The notes beneath the pieces are model-generated. The model was given only the letters and a program-made list of their open reading frames with translations. It made no database searches and had not been told where the DNA came from. 64,000 nt of DNA from Catenuloplanes niger (GTDB lineage: Bacteria; Actinomycetota; Actinomycetes; Mycobacteriales; Micromonosporaceae). The position numbers and the translations under genes were made by a program. Shown one piece after another: positions 41,018-49,560 of the stretch (position 1 is its first letter; the number at the start of each line of letters is the position of its first letter). The stretch spans positions 3,791,001 through 3,855,000 of the forward strand of contig NZ_JAVDYC010000001.1 in assembly GCF_031458255.1 (NCBI RefSeq). The letters are read 5' to 3'.

Positions 41018-43753
41018 GTGAGCCACACCGCGGTCGCCCCGGCCGAACTGCTGCGGCGCCTGCACACCTCCCCCTCCGTGACGCACGTGGAGATCGTGCC
41101 GCCCGCCGCCGGTGACCCCGTCGAATGGCCTTCCTGGGTCCCGTCCGCGCTCCGCTCGGCACTGGCCGCGCGCGGCGTCACGCGGCCGTGGCGACACCAG
41201 GCCGAGGCCGCGACGCTCGCCCGGGACGGCCGGCATGTGGTGATCGCCACCGGTACCGCGTCCGGCAAGTCCCTGGCCTACCTGCTGCCGGCGCTGACCG
41301 CGCTCGACGCCGACCCGAAGGCCACCGTGCTCTACCTCGCACCGACGAAGGCGCTCGCGGCCGACCAGCTGCGCGCGGTGACGGCACTGGCCCCGCAGGT
41401 GCGGCCGGCCTGCTACGACGGCGACACACCGTCGGAGGAGCGGGAGTGGATCCGGGCGAACTCGCGGTTCATCCTGACGAACCCGGACATGCTGCACCAC
41501 AGCATCCTGCCCCACCACCACCTGTGGTCCACGTTCCTGCGCCGCCTGACGTACGTGGTCGTCGACGAATGCCACGTCTACCGCGGCCTGTTCGGCTCCC
41601 ACGTGGCCCACGTACTGCGCCGGCTGCGCCGGATGGCCGACCGCTACGCACCGGTGCCGTTCGGCCCGGACCCGGCCGACACGGCGCCACCGAACGCCGT
41701 CGGCGAAGAGCCGCCGAACACGCTCGGCGAGAAGCCGCCGACCGCGGCGGTTCCGGCACGACGTGGTGCTGACGTCGCGAGGCACGCCGGTGACCCGGCG
41801 CATGAGGTCTCGCTGTCCGTCTCAGAGGCAACGGTTCCGGCGCAGCACGGGGGTGACACCCCGCGGCACGCAGGCGACCCGGCACATGAGGTCACGCGGT
41901 CCGCGCCGGAGGCGGCGGTTCCGGCACAGCACGCGGGTGACGCGCGGCGGCATGCCGCGGATCCGGCGCGGGCGGATACGCGCGCCGGGCGGGGAGCGGG
42001 AGCGCGCGGACAGGCCGGCCCGCGGCGGCGTGGAAGGGCGGTGCGGCGCAGCCGGGCCGTGTTCGTGCTGGCGTCGGCGACGTCCGGCGATCCGGCGGCG
42101 GCCGCGGAACGACTCACCGGGCTGCCGGTGACCGCGGTCACGGCGGACGGGTCGCCGCGCGGCGGTGTCACGTTCGCACTGTGGGAGCCGCCGCTGCTGC
42201 CACCCGGCCTGTCCGGTGATCCCACGGAACTGGACCCGGACGACGACTCGCTCGCCGCCCCGTCGGTCCGGCGGTCCGCGCTGCGGGAAACCGCGGACCT
42301 GCTCACCGACGCGATCACCCACGGCGTGCGGACGCTGGCTTTCGTCCGGTCCCGGCGTGGCGCCGAGGTGGTCGCGTCGATCGCGCGCCGATCGCTCGAC
42401 GAGGCCGTGCCCGGCCTGGGCAGGCGGGTCGCCGCCTACCGCGCCGGGTATCTGCGCGAGGAGCGGCGCACGCTGGAACGAGCGTTGCTCACCGGCGAAC
42501 TCCTCGGCATGGCGTCCACGAACGCGCTCGAGCTCGGCGTCGACCTGGTCGGCCTGGACGCCGTGATCATCTGTGGTTACCCCGGCACCCGCGCGTCGCT
42601 GTGGCAGCAGGCCGGCCGCGCGGGCCGCTCCGGCGGTGAGGCGCTGGCCGTACTGGTCGCCCGCGATGATCCGCTGGACACCTACCTGGTGCACCATCCG
42701 GACGCGCTCTTCGGCCGCCCGGTGGAGGCGACGGTGCTGGACCCGGCCAACCCGTACGTGCTCGGTCCGCAACTCTGCTGCGCCGCGAACGAGGCTCCGC
42801 TGACTGCCGACGACCTGGAGCTCTTCGGCGGCGCACCGGCCGAGGCGACCGTGGCCGCGCTGGTCCGGTCCGGTTCGCTGCGGCGCCGCCCCACCGGCTT
42901 CTTCTGGACCCACCGCACCCGCCCGGACGTGGACCTGCGCGGCGAGGGCGGCTCGCCGGTCAACGTGGTCGAGTCCGCCACCGGCCGGCTGCTCGGCACC
43001 GTGGACCCGGCGTCGTCGCACTTCATCGTTCACCCCGGCGCCGTCTACCTGCACCAGGGCAGCTCGTTCGTGGTCGAGGAACTGCACCTCGACGACGCGG
43101 TCGCGCTGGTCCGCGCGGAGGAGCCGGACTGGACCACGCACGCCCGGGACGTCACGTCGCTGGCCGTCACGTCCGTCCGCGAGCGCTTCGACGCCGGCCC
43201 GGTCGGGCTCTTCCTCGGTGAGGTCGACGTACACGGGCAGGTCGTCTCCTATCAGCGTCGCCGGATCGGCTCCGGCGAGGTCATCGACACCCGGCCGCTC
43301 GACCTGCCCGTGCGCGAGCTGCACACCGTCGCGGTCTGGTTCACCATCACTCCCGAGGCGCTGGAGGCCGCAGGGGTCGAGCCCGCCGACGTACCCGGCG
43401 CCCTGCACGCCGCCGAACATGCCGCCATCGGCCTCCTCCCGCTCGTGGCCACCTGCGACCGTTGGGACATCGGCGGCATCTCCACCGCCGCGCATCCCGA
43501 CACCGGCCTGCCGACCGTGTTCGTCTACGACGGGCACCCCGGCGGTGCCGGCTTCGCGGAACGCGCGCACGCGGTCGCCGCCGACTGGCTCCGCGCCACC
43601 CGCGAGGCCATCCACTCGTGCGCCTGCGAGACCGGCTGCCCCGCCTGCGTCCAGTCGCCGAAGTGCGGAAACGGCAACAACCCACTGGCCAAGGACGCCG
43701 CCGTACGGGTCCTGGACGCCGTGCTGGCCGCCCTCCCCACCGCTGCGGGCTGA
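41018..43753 (+). CDS. MrfA/Rv3649-type DEAD/DEAH helicase with repeat insertion
   Basis: A 911-residue SF2 helicase: Q-like PWRHQAEAA, Walker A GTASGKS near 84, DECH near 183, SAT in [10 protein letters not shown], and motif [13 protein letters not shown]. The C-terminal DUF1998-type domain has a four-Cys cluster ([16 protein letters not shown]), as in B. subtilis MrfA, a DNA repair helicase. Between the DECH strand and the SAT motif, residues 209-345 are a disordered insertion built on three 28-residue repeats. The GTG at 41018 is chosen ([15 protein letters not shown]); a GTG at 41009 is possible. It is divergent from bldG, as its counterpart is in Streptomyces and beside cspA in M. tuberculosis. 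Confidence 0.88.
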   Translation: MSHTAVAPAELLRRLHTSPSVTHVEIVPPAAGDPVEWPSWVPSALRSALAARGVTRPWRHQAEAATLARDGRHVVIATGTASGKSLAYLLPALTALDADPKATVLYLAPTKALAADQLRAVTALAPQVRPACYDGDTPSEEREWIRANSRFILTNPDMLHHSILPHHHLWSTFLRRLTYVVVDECHVYRGLFGSHVAHVLRRLRRMADRYAPVPFGPDPADTAPPNAVGEEPPNTLGEKPPTAAVPARRGADVARHAGDPAHEVSLSVSEATVPAQHGGDTPRHAGDPAHEVTRSAPEAAVPAQHAGDARRHAADPARADTRAGRGAGARGQAGPRRRGRAVRRSRAVFVLASATSGDPAAAAERLTGLPVTAVTADGSPRGGVTFALWEPPLLPPGLSGDPTELDPDDDSLAAPSVRRSALRETADLLTDAITHGVRTLAFVRSRRGAEVVASIARRSLDEAVPGLGRRVAAYRAGYLREERRTLERALLTGELLGMASTNALELGVDLVGLDAVIICGYPGTRASLWQQAGRAGRSGGEALAVLVARDDPLDTYLVHHPDALFGRPVEATVLDPANPYVLGPQLCCAANEAPLTADDLELFGGAPAEATVAALVRSGSLRRRPTGFFWTHRTRPDVDLRGEGGSPVNVVESATGRLLGTVDPASSHFIVHPGAVYLHQGSSFVVEELHLDDAVALVRAEEPDWTTHARDVTSLAVTSVRERFDAGPVGLFLGEVDVHGQVVSYQRRRIGSGEVIDTRPLDLPVRELHTVAVWFTITPEALEAAGVEPADVPGALHAAEHAAIGLLPLVATCDRWDIGGISTAAHPDTGLPTVFVYDGHPGGAGFAERAHAVAADWLRATREAIHSCACETGCPACVQSPKCGNGNNPLAKDAAVRVLDAVLAALPTAAG
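41747..41998 (+). repeat. 84-bp tandem repeat x3 inside helicase
   Basis: Units at 41747-41830, 41831-41914 and 41915-41998 each encode 28 residues. The first two share [10 protein letters not shown] and VPA with neighbouring identities; the third is degenerate after residue 18. The period preserves frame. They lie between motifs II and III of the first RecA domain. Confidence 0.9.
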
Positions 43754-43816
43754 CGTCGCCACGTCTCAAATCGCGGGATGCGCGGAGCAACCTCGCTCAA
43801 CATGGGCATCCATCTA

Positions 43817-43830
43817 TGGGAGCGCTACCA
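43817..43830 (+). promoter_or_regulatory. possible LacI-family (CebR-like) operator
   Basis: TGGGAGCGCTACCA differs at one base from the CebR/CelR operator consensus TGGGAGCGCTCCCA of cellulose-utilising actinomycetes. It lies 50 bases before the start of the 72-residue gene. A single site, no regulator in the window; could be chance. Confidence 0.3.
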
Positions 43831-43880
43831 TGCGTCTCCCGACACCGCGCGTCCCGCCCGAGCCCCAAGGGAGCCCTTCC

Positions 43881-44099
43881 GTGGCGAACACCATGTCCGA
43901 CACCGTCGAGCTCGTCTACAGCATCGACCCCGACACGCTCACGGTCGACCAGCAGATCGCCCTGGCCCAGGCCTACGCCGCCCTCGCCCAGGCCGAGCGC
44001 CTCGACTGGATCTTCCAGCGTCTCGACAAGATCCACCAGATCCTGCTGGCCATCAACGTCCGCACGCCGGCTCCGTCACCGACCTCCCACGCCGCCTGA
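43881..44099 (+). CDS. small coiled-coil protein of unknown function
   Basis: Codes for 72 residues (MANTMSDTVELVYSIDPDTL). Residues 21-58 form a strong amphipathic helix (QQIALAQAYAALAQAERLDW, then IFQRLDKIHQILLAI) suited to oligomerisation. No family recognised. The GTG at 43881 has AAGGGAG 7 bases upstream. An in-frame ATG at 43830 also has GGGAG before it, but that falls in the operator-like palindrome and gives a Pro-rich N-terminus, so I prefer the shorter form. It stands alone between the helicase and the end of the Tad operon, which is convergent to it. Confidence 0.6.
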   Translation: MANTMSDTVELVYSIDPDTLTVDQQIALAQAYAALAQAERLDWIFQRLDKIHQILLAINVRTPAPSPTSHAA

Positions 44100-44287
44100 C
44101 TCGTACCACCCGGCGCACCCCGGGCACCCGCTCCACGACGACGCCCCGCGGGCCAACCCGTGAAACAGCAAACGAGTCGGCCCGCGGCACGAACCGCACA
44201 AGCAGCCGGTAGCGGACCTCGTCGGCCCGCCGGCGGCAGAGGACCGCCAACCGAACCTCGGGGCCCGGTAATCGACGCCGGGACTTC

Positions 44288-44430
44288 GGTGGCCGATGCC
44301 GGGGCCGCCGATGGCCGACGGCGGGGCTCCGGTTACCGACGGCGGGGCTCCGGTGACCGACGGCGGGGTGCCGGTGACCGACGCCGGGGCCGCCGGTGGC
44401 CGACGGCGGGGTGCCGATGGCCGACGGCGG
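44288..44430. repeat. 21/22-bp minisatellite at the end of the Tad operon
   Basis: About seven imperfect units of the type ggtgaccgacggcggggctcc. Most are 21 bases but two (44288-44309, 44373-44394) are 22, so the array is not held in frame. It spans the stop codon of the tadG-like gene at 44333. Confidence 0.85.
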
Positions 44431-45172
44431 GTATCAGTTGAGGGTGCGGGGTGTCGGTGACCGACGCCGGCGGAGCCGGGAGATCGTCCGGTTCGGCGGG
44501 GGCCGTAGCGGGACCGGCCCTCGCCTCGGCGTGGATGGTCGCGTGAAGACCGGGCCAGGGCTCGGCGTCGAGCGCCGCACGGATGGTCAGGATCAGGCCT
44601 TCCGCATCGCACGACGCGGTGCGTGCGCCATTCGCCGCGACCACGCGGGTGGCGCGCTCACAGGCCATCGACTCGCCCCGCGGGACGAACGGTGCGCCCG
44701 CGAGCGCGCCGAGGTCCGCCGCGATCCGGACTCGCCGGACCGCGGCCTCAGCACCGATCACGGCGGCGCCGACCACCCCGGCGCACACGAGGAACAGCCC
44801 CACGGCCGCAACCAGCAGAGACGCTGCACCTCGATCCGGCGCCACCACGCCCGAAGGTGCCAGGCCGTGAGGCTCCATGCACCGAACCGCCAAGCCTTCA
44901 GGTGCCAAGCCTTCAGGCGCCAAGCCTTCAGGCGCCAAGCCTTCAGGCGCCAAGCCTTCAGGCGCCAAGCCTTCAGGCGCCAAGCCTTCAGGTACCGCGC
45001 CGTTGCGCGCCGCGTCCTGAGGCGCCGCGTCCTGAGGCGCCGGGCCCTGAGACGCCGGGCCCTGAGGCGTTTTGCGTCGGTTCCCGGTGCGGTCGGCGGT
45101 CATGGTCGGCCGGGCGGGTGTGTTCGGGCCGTGTGACGTGCTGGTCGGCGGCATCGGTCGGGGGCCGCTCAT
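44333..45172 (-). CDS. TadG/Rv3654c-like pseudopilin-associated protein with repeats
   Basis: A 279-residue protein. Residues 1-110 are low-complexity, with four QGPA/PQDA-type units and seven GLAPE units encoded by 15-bp repeats. A single hydrophobic helix at 117-145 follows DRGAASLL, the usual N-terminus of actinobacterial TadE/G-like proteins (Rv3654c type). A periplasmic part with two Cys (SMACERA, ASCDAEG) comes next, then a basic, repeat-encoded C-terminus. Minor pilin or assembly roles are inferred from the operon. Its ATG overlaps the tadE stop (ATGA). The unusual N-terminal extension is probably cytoplasmic; the natural C-terminus may have been changed by the minisatellite. Confidence 0.75.
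   Translation of the reverse strand: MSGPRPMPPTSTSHGPNTPARPTMTADRTGNRRKTPQGPASQGPAPQDAAPQDAARNGAVPEGLAPEGLAPEGLAPEGLAPEGLAPEGLAPEGLAVRCMEPHGLAPSGVVAPDRGAASLLVAAVGLFLVCAGVVGAAVIGAEAAVRRVRIAADLGALAGAPFVPRGESMACERATRVVAANGARTASCDAEGLILTIRAALDAEPWPGLHATIHAEARAGPATAPAEPDDLPAPPASVTDTPHPQLIPAVGHRHPAVGHRRPRRRSPAPRRRSPEPRRR
44891..44995 (-). repeat. 15-bp tandem repeat x7 in tadG-like gene
   Basis: Seven consecutive 15-base units (caagccttcaggcgc on the plus strand); the first and last carry one or two changes and the five in between are identical. On the coding strand each encodes Gly-Leu-Ala-Pro-Glu. Identity among inner copies points to recent expansion. Confidence 0.95.
45008..45067 (-). repeat. 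second 15-bp repeat x4 in tadG-like gene
   Basis: Four units of cgccgcgtcctgagg type, in two near-identical pairs, sit 12 bases from the GLAPE array and encode Gln-Asp-Ala-Ala-Pro and Gln-Gly-Pro-Ala pentapeptides. Confidence 0.85.
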
Positions 45173-45753
45173 TCGGCGGTCACCGAGACGCCGGGTTCGA
45201 TGGCGGCGACCGCCTCGCCGGTCGCGGTGATGTCCGGGATTCTCAGTCCCAGCGCACGGACCGGCACCGTCACCACGGCCCGGACGTGCTCGCCCTCGGG
45301 GACCACCGTGACGGTCGCGCCCGGTGGTGCCGTGGCCGCTCCGGCGTCCATACCGGACTCGCCGCGCGCGGCGGCGAGTGCGGCATCCCGTGCGGCGTCG
45401 TAGCACCTACCGCGATCGGTCACGGCCGTCACGGCGGTGAGGCCCGCCCCGAGGAGCAACACCAGTGCCGGCAGCGCCGCCGCGAACTCCGCGGTGAACG
45501 CACCCCGGTCCGCACCGGCGGCGACCGTACCGCCGGTCGAGCTTGCGAGCGGCGGGTCTGCCGCCCACCCGGCCGGCGACGGGCCTGAGCCCGGCGGGGC
45601 GACGGGCATGCCGGGCGAAGCCGACAGGCGACGGCGAAAGACCGGCGGGCGAAGGTGAAGGGCCGACGTGACGGCGTGGATCACCGGCACGATGCGGCCA
45701 CGGTGATGGTGGCGGCCCCGGTAGCGAAGGGCGGCGAGGTCGAACGCGCTCAC
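45169..45753 (-). CDS. TadE-like pilus assembly protein
   Basis: A 194-residue TadE-like protein: a basic N-terminal region (1-80, unusually long and Pro/Ser-rich), then DRGAFTAEFAAALPALVLLL, where the Glu and the hydrophobic helix (86-108) match class III pseudopilin-like TadE. A periplasmic domain follows, with one Cys in RGRCYDAARDAAL. It should be processed or inserted with the Flp pilin and support pilus assembly. The GTG at 45753 overlaps the flp stop (GTGA) and its own stop overlaps the tadG-like start (ATGA). Confidence 0.8.
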   Translation of the reverse strand: MSAFDLAALRYRGRHHHRGRIVPVIHAVTSALHLRPPVFRRRLSASPGMPVAPPGSGPSPAGWAADPPLASSTGGTVAAGADRGAFTAEFAAALPALVLLLGAGLTAVTAVTDRGRCYDAARDAALAAARGESGMDAGAATAPPGATVTVVPEGEHVRAVVTVPVRALGLRIPDITATGEAVAAIEPGVSVTAE

Positions 45754-45953
45754 TTGAGTGCCCTTTCGATGATCTCCGCGAGGGACTTCTGGATGTTCGG
45801 GCTGGTCAAGACCTTGAGTAGGACCGCGGCGAACGCGACTGCGGCGAGTGTGCCGACGGCGTACTCGGCGGTGTTCATCCCGGCGTCCCCGCGCAGCCGG
45901 CGGGAGAGCGAACGGATGCGGGTTCTGATCGGGGCGAGGAGCGATGTGATCAT
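45750..45953 (-). CDS. Flp-type pilin (DUF4244)
   Basis: A 67-residue prepilin-like protein. A basic leader (RTRIRSLSRRLRGDAG) is followed by MNTAEYAVGTLAAVAFAAVLL, in which Glu30 lies five residues after Gly25 as in class III (Flp) pilins, and cleavage after Gly25 is plausible. The mature pilin would be about 42 residues. It matches the actinobacterial DUF4244 family (Rv3656c type). AAAGGAAA precedes the ATG, a good ribosome binding site. It follows tadC after 24 bases, the only real gap in the operon, perhaps allowing higher pilin expression. Confidence 0.85.
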   Translation of the reverse strand: MITSLLAPIRTRIRSLSRRLRGDAGMNTAEYAVGTLAAVAFAAVLLKVLTSPNIQKSLAEIIERALK

Positions 45954-45977
45954 GGATGTTTCCTTTCTTCTGGCTGT

Positions 45978-47750
45978 TCACAGCAGGTCGTCGAGGACGG
46001 CGATGATCACCGGCGCGAGGCCGGCGAGGACGAAGGCGGGCAGGAAACAGAGGCCGAGTGGCAGCACCACGAGCACGCCGGCGCGATGGGCCGCCACCTG
46101 CGCGGCGATGGAACGATCGGCTCGCAGGTCGTCGGCGAGCCGGGTGAGCGCGCCCGCCAGCGCGGCACCGCTCGCGCTGGACCGGATCGCGGCCGCGACC
46201 AGACGGCCCGCGCCCGGCACCGGCGACAGGTAGGCCCACGCCTCTTCCGCCGGAGCGCCGAGCCGCAGTGACCGAGCCACCCGCGCGAGATGAAGGGCTA
46301 GCGGTCCGCCGAGCGCGTCCGCGACCGCGTCGGCGGCGCGGTCGACCGGCGCCCCCGCGCGAAGCGTGGCGGAGAGGAGGTCCGCGGCGAGCGGTAGATC
46401 GGCGATCGCCTGAAGTCGCAGCGCACGCATGCCGGCGGGTTCCAGCCGGCGCAGCATCAGGAACGTCCCGACAGCCGCAGCGGCACCGAACCCGATCCCG
46501 GCCGGCCCGCCGACCAGCAACGCCGCCGCAATGCCGCCGCCGAGCGCACCGGCGATCAGCATGAGCGGCCGCGGCCGCTCACCCCCGTCACCGCGCCGCG
46601 GAGCGGCTCGCCCGCCACCACCCGGCACCCCCCGCCCACCGTCGGAGCCTGCAACGGCCTGTCCCCCACCGGAATCCGAAACCGACTGCCCACCACCGCG
46701 GCCCGAAACGAACTGCCCACCGTCGTGGTGGGAGACGAACTGTTCGCCGTCTCCGAATGGCACCGCATGCTTGTCGATGTCCGGCATCCCGTGCCCACCA
46801 ACGGTCGGCACCTCAGGCACACCGGGAGCCGGCATCGCGTGAACGCCGACGTTGATCGGCGGCGCGTGCCCGCCGCCACTGAGCGACATCGCATGTTCGC
46901 TCCCGCTGGCCGGCATGGCATTCCAGCCATCTCGTTCCCGCGAGGCGGCATCCCGGTCGGCCGCGTTCGGATCGGGCGTGCGGCTGATCCACTCCTCGTC
47001 GCCACGCGCGGCGTAATCCCGGTCTCGGGTTCCGAGATTTGCTGCCGGTGCGGATGCGGCGCTCGGCGGGTCTCCGTCCTCGGCCCTCACCGGAACCCGT
47101 GCCGCCACAGGAACCCTTGCCGCCGCAAGAAGCCGTGGCGCATCTGGACGTGACGCCGTGCCCGGACGTGAGCCCGCACCGGAGAGCCGCGCCGCACCCG
47201 ACGGATGGGCCGCCTCCGACGGACGGGCCGCACCCGAAAGCCGCGCCGTGCCTGGAAGCGGCACCGCCTCGCGGAGTCGCACCGATGCTCGGTCCCCGGG
47301 TCTGTCGGACCGACGCTGAACGCCGGCGCAGAATGCCGCTCGCAGTGTGCTCGGAGAGGTGTTGAGGCGCCCAGTGATGAGGCCGGGCATCAAAGCCCCC
47401 TGGGCACGACCTGCCGTCTCGACCCCGGCCGCCGACCGGCGCCGAGACGCGTCATCGTCGCGCGCGACGTGCGGCACCGACGGCTGGTCGATGTCCGACG
47501 CCCGGCCGGTTCTGAGGAAGGCGATCGGCAGGTCGTGGGTGTCGGCGGCTGTGCGCTTCCGGTTCGCTGCCCCGCGCGGGGTCGCATCGGGCGAGCCCTG
47601 GTCGCCGGCGTACTCGGCGGAGATGGGCTCGGCCCGTGCGACGCCGCGCGGGGCTCGGAGAAGTCTTCTGTGCCGAAGCAGCTCCGGTGCCCACACACCG
47701 GCCAGCAATGCCGCTCCCGCCACGGCCGACAGCGCGATCACCCAGCTCAC
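45978..47750 (-). CDS. TadC-like membrane platform protein with very long linker
   Basis: A 590-residue protein related to type II secretion F/TadC. A first hydrophobic helix (SWVIALSAVAGAALLAGVW, residues 2-20) is followed by about 360 disordered residues rich in Arg, Ala, Gly, Ser and Pro, with short repeats such as ARLSGAARPSEAAHPSGA and GGGQSVSDSGGGQAV. The canonical T2SSF domain occupies 395-590 (hydrophobic 395-432, LPLAADLLSATLRAGAPVDRA, final helix pair). Usual actinobacterial TadC proteins are about 250-300 residues, so the linker is exceptional. The GTG start overlaps the upstream unknown gene stop by GTGA. The frame stays open throughout, so it is not a pseudogene by sequence. Confidence 0.78.
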   Translation of the reverse strand: MSWVIALSAVAGAALLAGVWAPELLRHRRLLRAPRGVARAEPISAEYAGDQGSPDATPRGAANRKRTAADTHDLPIAFLRTGRASDIDQPSVPHVARDDDASRRRSAAGVETAGRAQGALMPGLITGRLNTSPSTLRAAFCAGVQRRSDRPGDRASVRLREAVPLPGTARLSGAARPSEAAHPSGAARLSGAGSRPGTASRPDAPRLLAAARVPVAARVPVRAEDGDPPSAASAPAANLGTRDRDYAARGDEEWISRTPDPNAADRDAASRERDGWNAMPASGSEHAMSLSGGGHAPPINVGVHAMPAPGVPEVPTVGGHGMPDIDKHAVPFGDGEQFVSHHDGGQFVSGRGGGQSVSDSGGGQAVAGSDGGRGVPGGGGRAAPRRGDGGERPRPLMLIAGALGGGIAAALLVGGPAGIGFGAAAAVGTFLMLRRLEPAGMRALRLQAIADLPLAADLLSATLRAGAPVDRAADAVADALGGPLALHLARVARSLRLGAPAEEAWAYLSPVPGAGRLVAAAIRSSASGAALAGALTRLADDLRADRSIAAQVAAHRAGVLVVLPLGLCFLPAFVLAGLAPVIIAVLDDLL

Positions 47751-48406
47751 GACGCCGGTCCCCTGGTCACGGCGCTCACCCACGCCGACTTCGGAACATC
47801 GCGCATCGACGTCCCGCGGTCGGGCACCGTCCGCGCGACGGCGGCAACCGTGCGAGAGACCACCGCGGCGCCGGAAGCCACCAGCACGAAGGCTGCCCAC
47901 ACCGCACCGAACACCGCTACCAGGCGCAGATCCTCTGGCACTCGCGGAGCCGCTGGCACTCGCGGAGCCGCCACCGCGCGCAGAACCTCTGACAGACGCA
48001 TAACGTCCGACAGGCGCAGAGCCACCGGCACGTGCGGAACCTGCGGCGCTCGCAGAACCGTCAGCACCCCCAGAACCGCCGGCACGCACAGAGCCGCCGC
48101 CGGGTGGGGAGTCACCGGCACGCGTGGGATGGCGGCCCGTACGGCTGGGCGGGATGGCCGGAAGGTGCCCGGTGGTGACGGCTGCCGGGTGCGGCGTCCC
48201 AGCAGGTCGGTGAGGAGCGGAAGGGGCACGTCGCAACCGGGTTGACGGGCGCCGGCGATCGGCAGGCCGCTGACGCAGCCGGTGGCAGTGCGGCGCGGGA
48301 AGAACGGCATCGGCGTGCCGCACCCGGCCGGCAGCGTCAGGGTCCGCGATCTCGGCGGCGGTGGCGGCCAGGACGGTGCGAACGGGGTCGGCGAGAGTGT
48401 GGTCAT
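47747..48406 (-). CDS. unknown protein inserted between tadB and tadC
   Basis: Codes for 219 residues (MTTLSPTPFAPSWPPPPPRS). A Pro-rich N-terminus contains three Cys (AGCGTP, TGCVSG, PGCDVP). A middle part has short Val/Pro/Arg repeats. One hydrophobic helix near 172-192 (LVAVFGAVWAAFVLVASGA) precedes a basic C-terminus. No family recognised. Its ATG overlaps the tadB stop (ATGA) and its stop overlaps the tadC GTG (GTGA), so translation is coupled on both sides. That is strong evidence that it is expressed. Tad loci I know from Mycobacterium and Streptomyces have tadB and tadC adjacent. A membrane-associated accessory role is a guess from position. Confidence 0.6.
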   Translation of the reverse strand: MTTLSPTPFAPSWPPPPPRSRTLTLPAGCGTPMPFFPRRTATGCVSGLPIAGARQPGCDVPLPLLTDLLGRRTRQPSPPGTFRPSRPAVRAAIPRVPVTPHPAAALCVPAVLGVLTVLRAPQVPHVPVALRLSDVMRLSEVLRAVAAPRVPAAPRVPEDLRLVAVFGAVWAAFVLVASGAAVVSRTVAAVARTVPDRGTSMRDVPKSAWVSAVTRGPAS

Positions 48407-49560
48407 GGCGTGCTCCCTGAGGTGGCGAGCCGGTTGGCCCACGCCAGCCCGGCCGACTGGAGGATCACCGCGCCGGTGGCGCAGGCGGCACCGATCGGGG
48501 TGTGCAGCAGGACGTGCAGCGGGTCGACGCCGATGAACGCGCCCAGGACCAGGCCACCGGCCGGCAACGCCGCGAGCAGCCACGCGGTGGCGCGTGCACC
48601 GGCTGCCTCGGCGGCCGCGGCTGCCTGGCCACGTGCCATCGCGCGGGTGTCGGACTCGATGCGCTCGACGAGGTCGGCCAAGGGGGCGCCGGTGCGTTCC
48701 GCGAGTCGCCAGGCCGCCGTGGTGAGGCGCCCGATGCGCGGGTCCGGCAGCGCGGGCGGGTCGGTGTGCGGCAGCCCGGCCCGCAGGTCCGCAGCGAGCG
48801 TGCAGAGCATGTCGAGCGTCCGGGTGCGGGCCCGCACGGCGGATCGTGCCGCCTCCCGGCGCAGCACGCCGCGTATGCCGAGGCGGCAGTAGACGGCCAC
48901 CAGCATGCCCACCGGCCCGGCGACGGCCAGCCCGGCCAGTGCGCCCATCCCGGCGACGGCGGACACCAGCAACCGTTGACCGCCACGGGTGCGTGGCATC
49001 CTCACCGGCCCGCGGAACACCGGCCGTCCCCCGTCCCGCGCGCCGGACGGAGCCGGCGACGGGCCCGGCGATGCGTCCGGCCGGCCGTCATCGACGTGCT
49101 CCGACAGGCCGCCGGCACGCGCCGGGATGCCAGCGGCACGCGGCGGGATGCCGGCGAGCTCGTCCGGTGCCCCCACCCCAGACCGACGTGCGTCGCCGCC
49201 GACCTCGCCCGGTGCGCTCGCACCGGACCGAGGTAGGTGGTCTCCGCCCACTTCCCGCGGTGCGTCGTCGGAGGCGGACGGTGTGGCCGGAATCGGCCCT
49301 GCCGGATCGGGGTCGGGTGCCGTGGAGGGCCGCTCGTCGTCGATCGGGGTGAAGCGGCCGGTGGCGCCGTCGAACCGGAAGGCGGCCGGCAGCCCGGTCC
49401 TGGCGGTGTCCTTCGCCGCCGCCTCCGCGAAGAGACCCGGCCGGGCCGGCGCGGTGTGCCGCTCGAGACCGGTGTGGGGGCGGAACCGGAACGCGACCAG
49501 ACCGGCCAGCGCCGCCACCGTCGCGGCGAGCACCGAGATCGCCGCCCAGAACGTGCTCAC
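48403..49560 (-). CDS. TadB-like membrane platform protein
   Basis: A 385-residue T2SSF/TadB-like protein. A first helix (TFWAAISVLAATVAALAGLV, 3-22) is followed by a roughly 165-residue Pro/Gly/Asp-rich linker, then hydrophobic helices near 196-222, the cytoplasmic domain (TLDMLCTLAADLRAGLPHTD, RLAERTGAPLADLVERIESD) and two C-terminal helices. It should form the inner-membrane platform with TadC and be driven by TadA. The linker is longer than in typical relatives. The GTG at 49560 overlaps the tadA stop (GTGA), and its stop overlaps the ATG of the unknown gene. Confidence 0.82.
   Translation of the reverse strand: MSTFWAAISVLAATVAALAGLVAFRFRPHTGLERHTAPARPGLFAEAAAKDTARTGLPAAFRFDGATGRFTPIDDERPSTAPDPDPAGPIPATPSASDDAPREVGGDHLPRSGASAPGEVGGDARRSGVGAPDELAGIPPRAAGIPARAGGLSEHVDDGRPDASPGPSPAPSGARDGGRPVFRGPVRMPRTRGGQRLLVSAVAGMGALAGLAVAGPVGMLVAVYCRLGIRGVLRREAARSAVRARTRTLDMLCTLAADLRAGLPHTDPPALPDPRIGRLTTAAWRLAERTGAPLADLVERIESDTRAMARGQAAAAAEAAGARATAWLLAALPAGGLVLGAFIGVDPLHVLLHTPIGAACATGAVILQSAGLAWANRLATSGSTP

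Noticed and set aside
44053-44250. 65-codon minus-strand frame with a plausible-looking basic sequence
   Set aside because: Overlaps the better-supported 72-residue gene, has no ribosome binding site, and the sequence is the Val/Arg-rich type expected by chance.
44270-45070. CRISPR array
   Set aside because: Repeats are directly tandem without spacers and mostly in frame with a gene; they are minisatellites.
47750-48323. Upstream extension of the tadC frame to 48323
   Set aside because: Reads as Gly/Ser/Ala/Arg-rich noise across the unknown gene; the GTGA overlap at 47747-47750 gives a better start.
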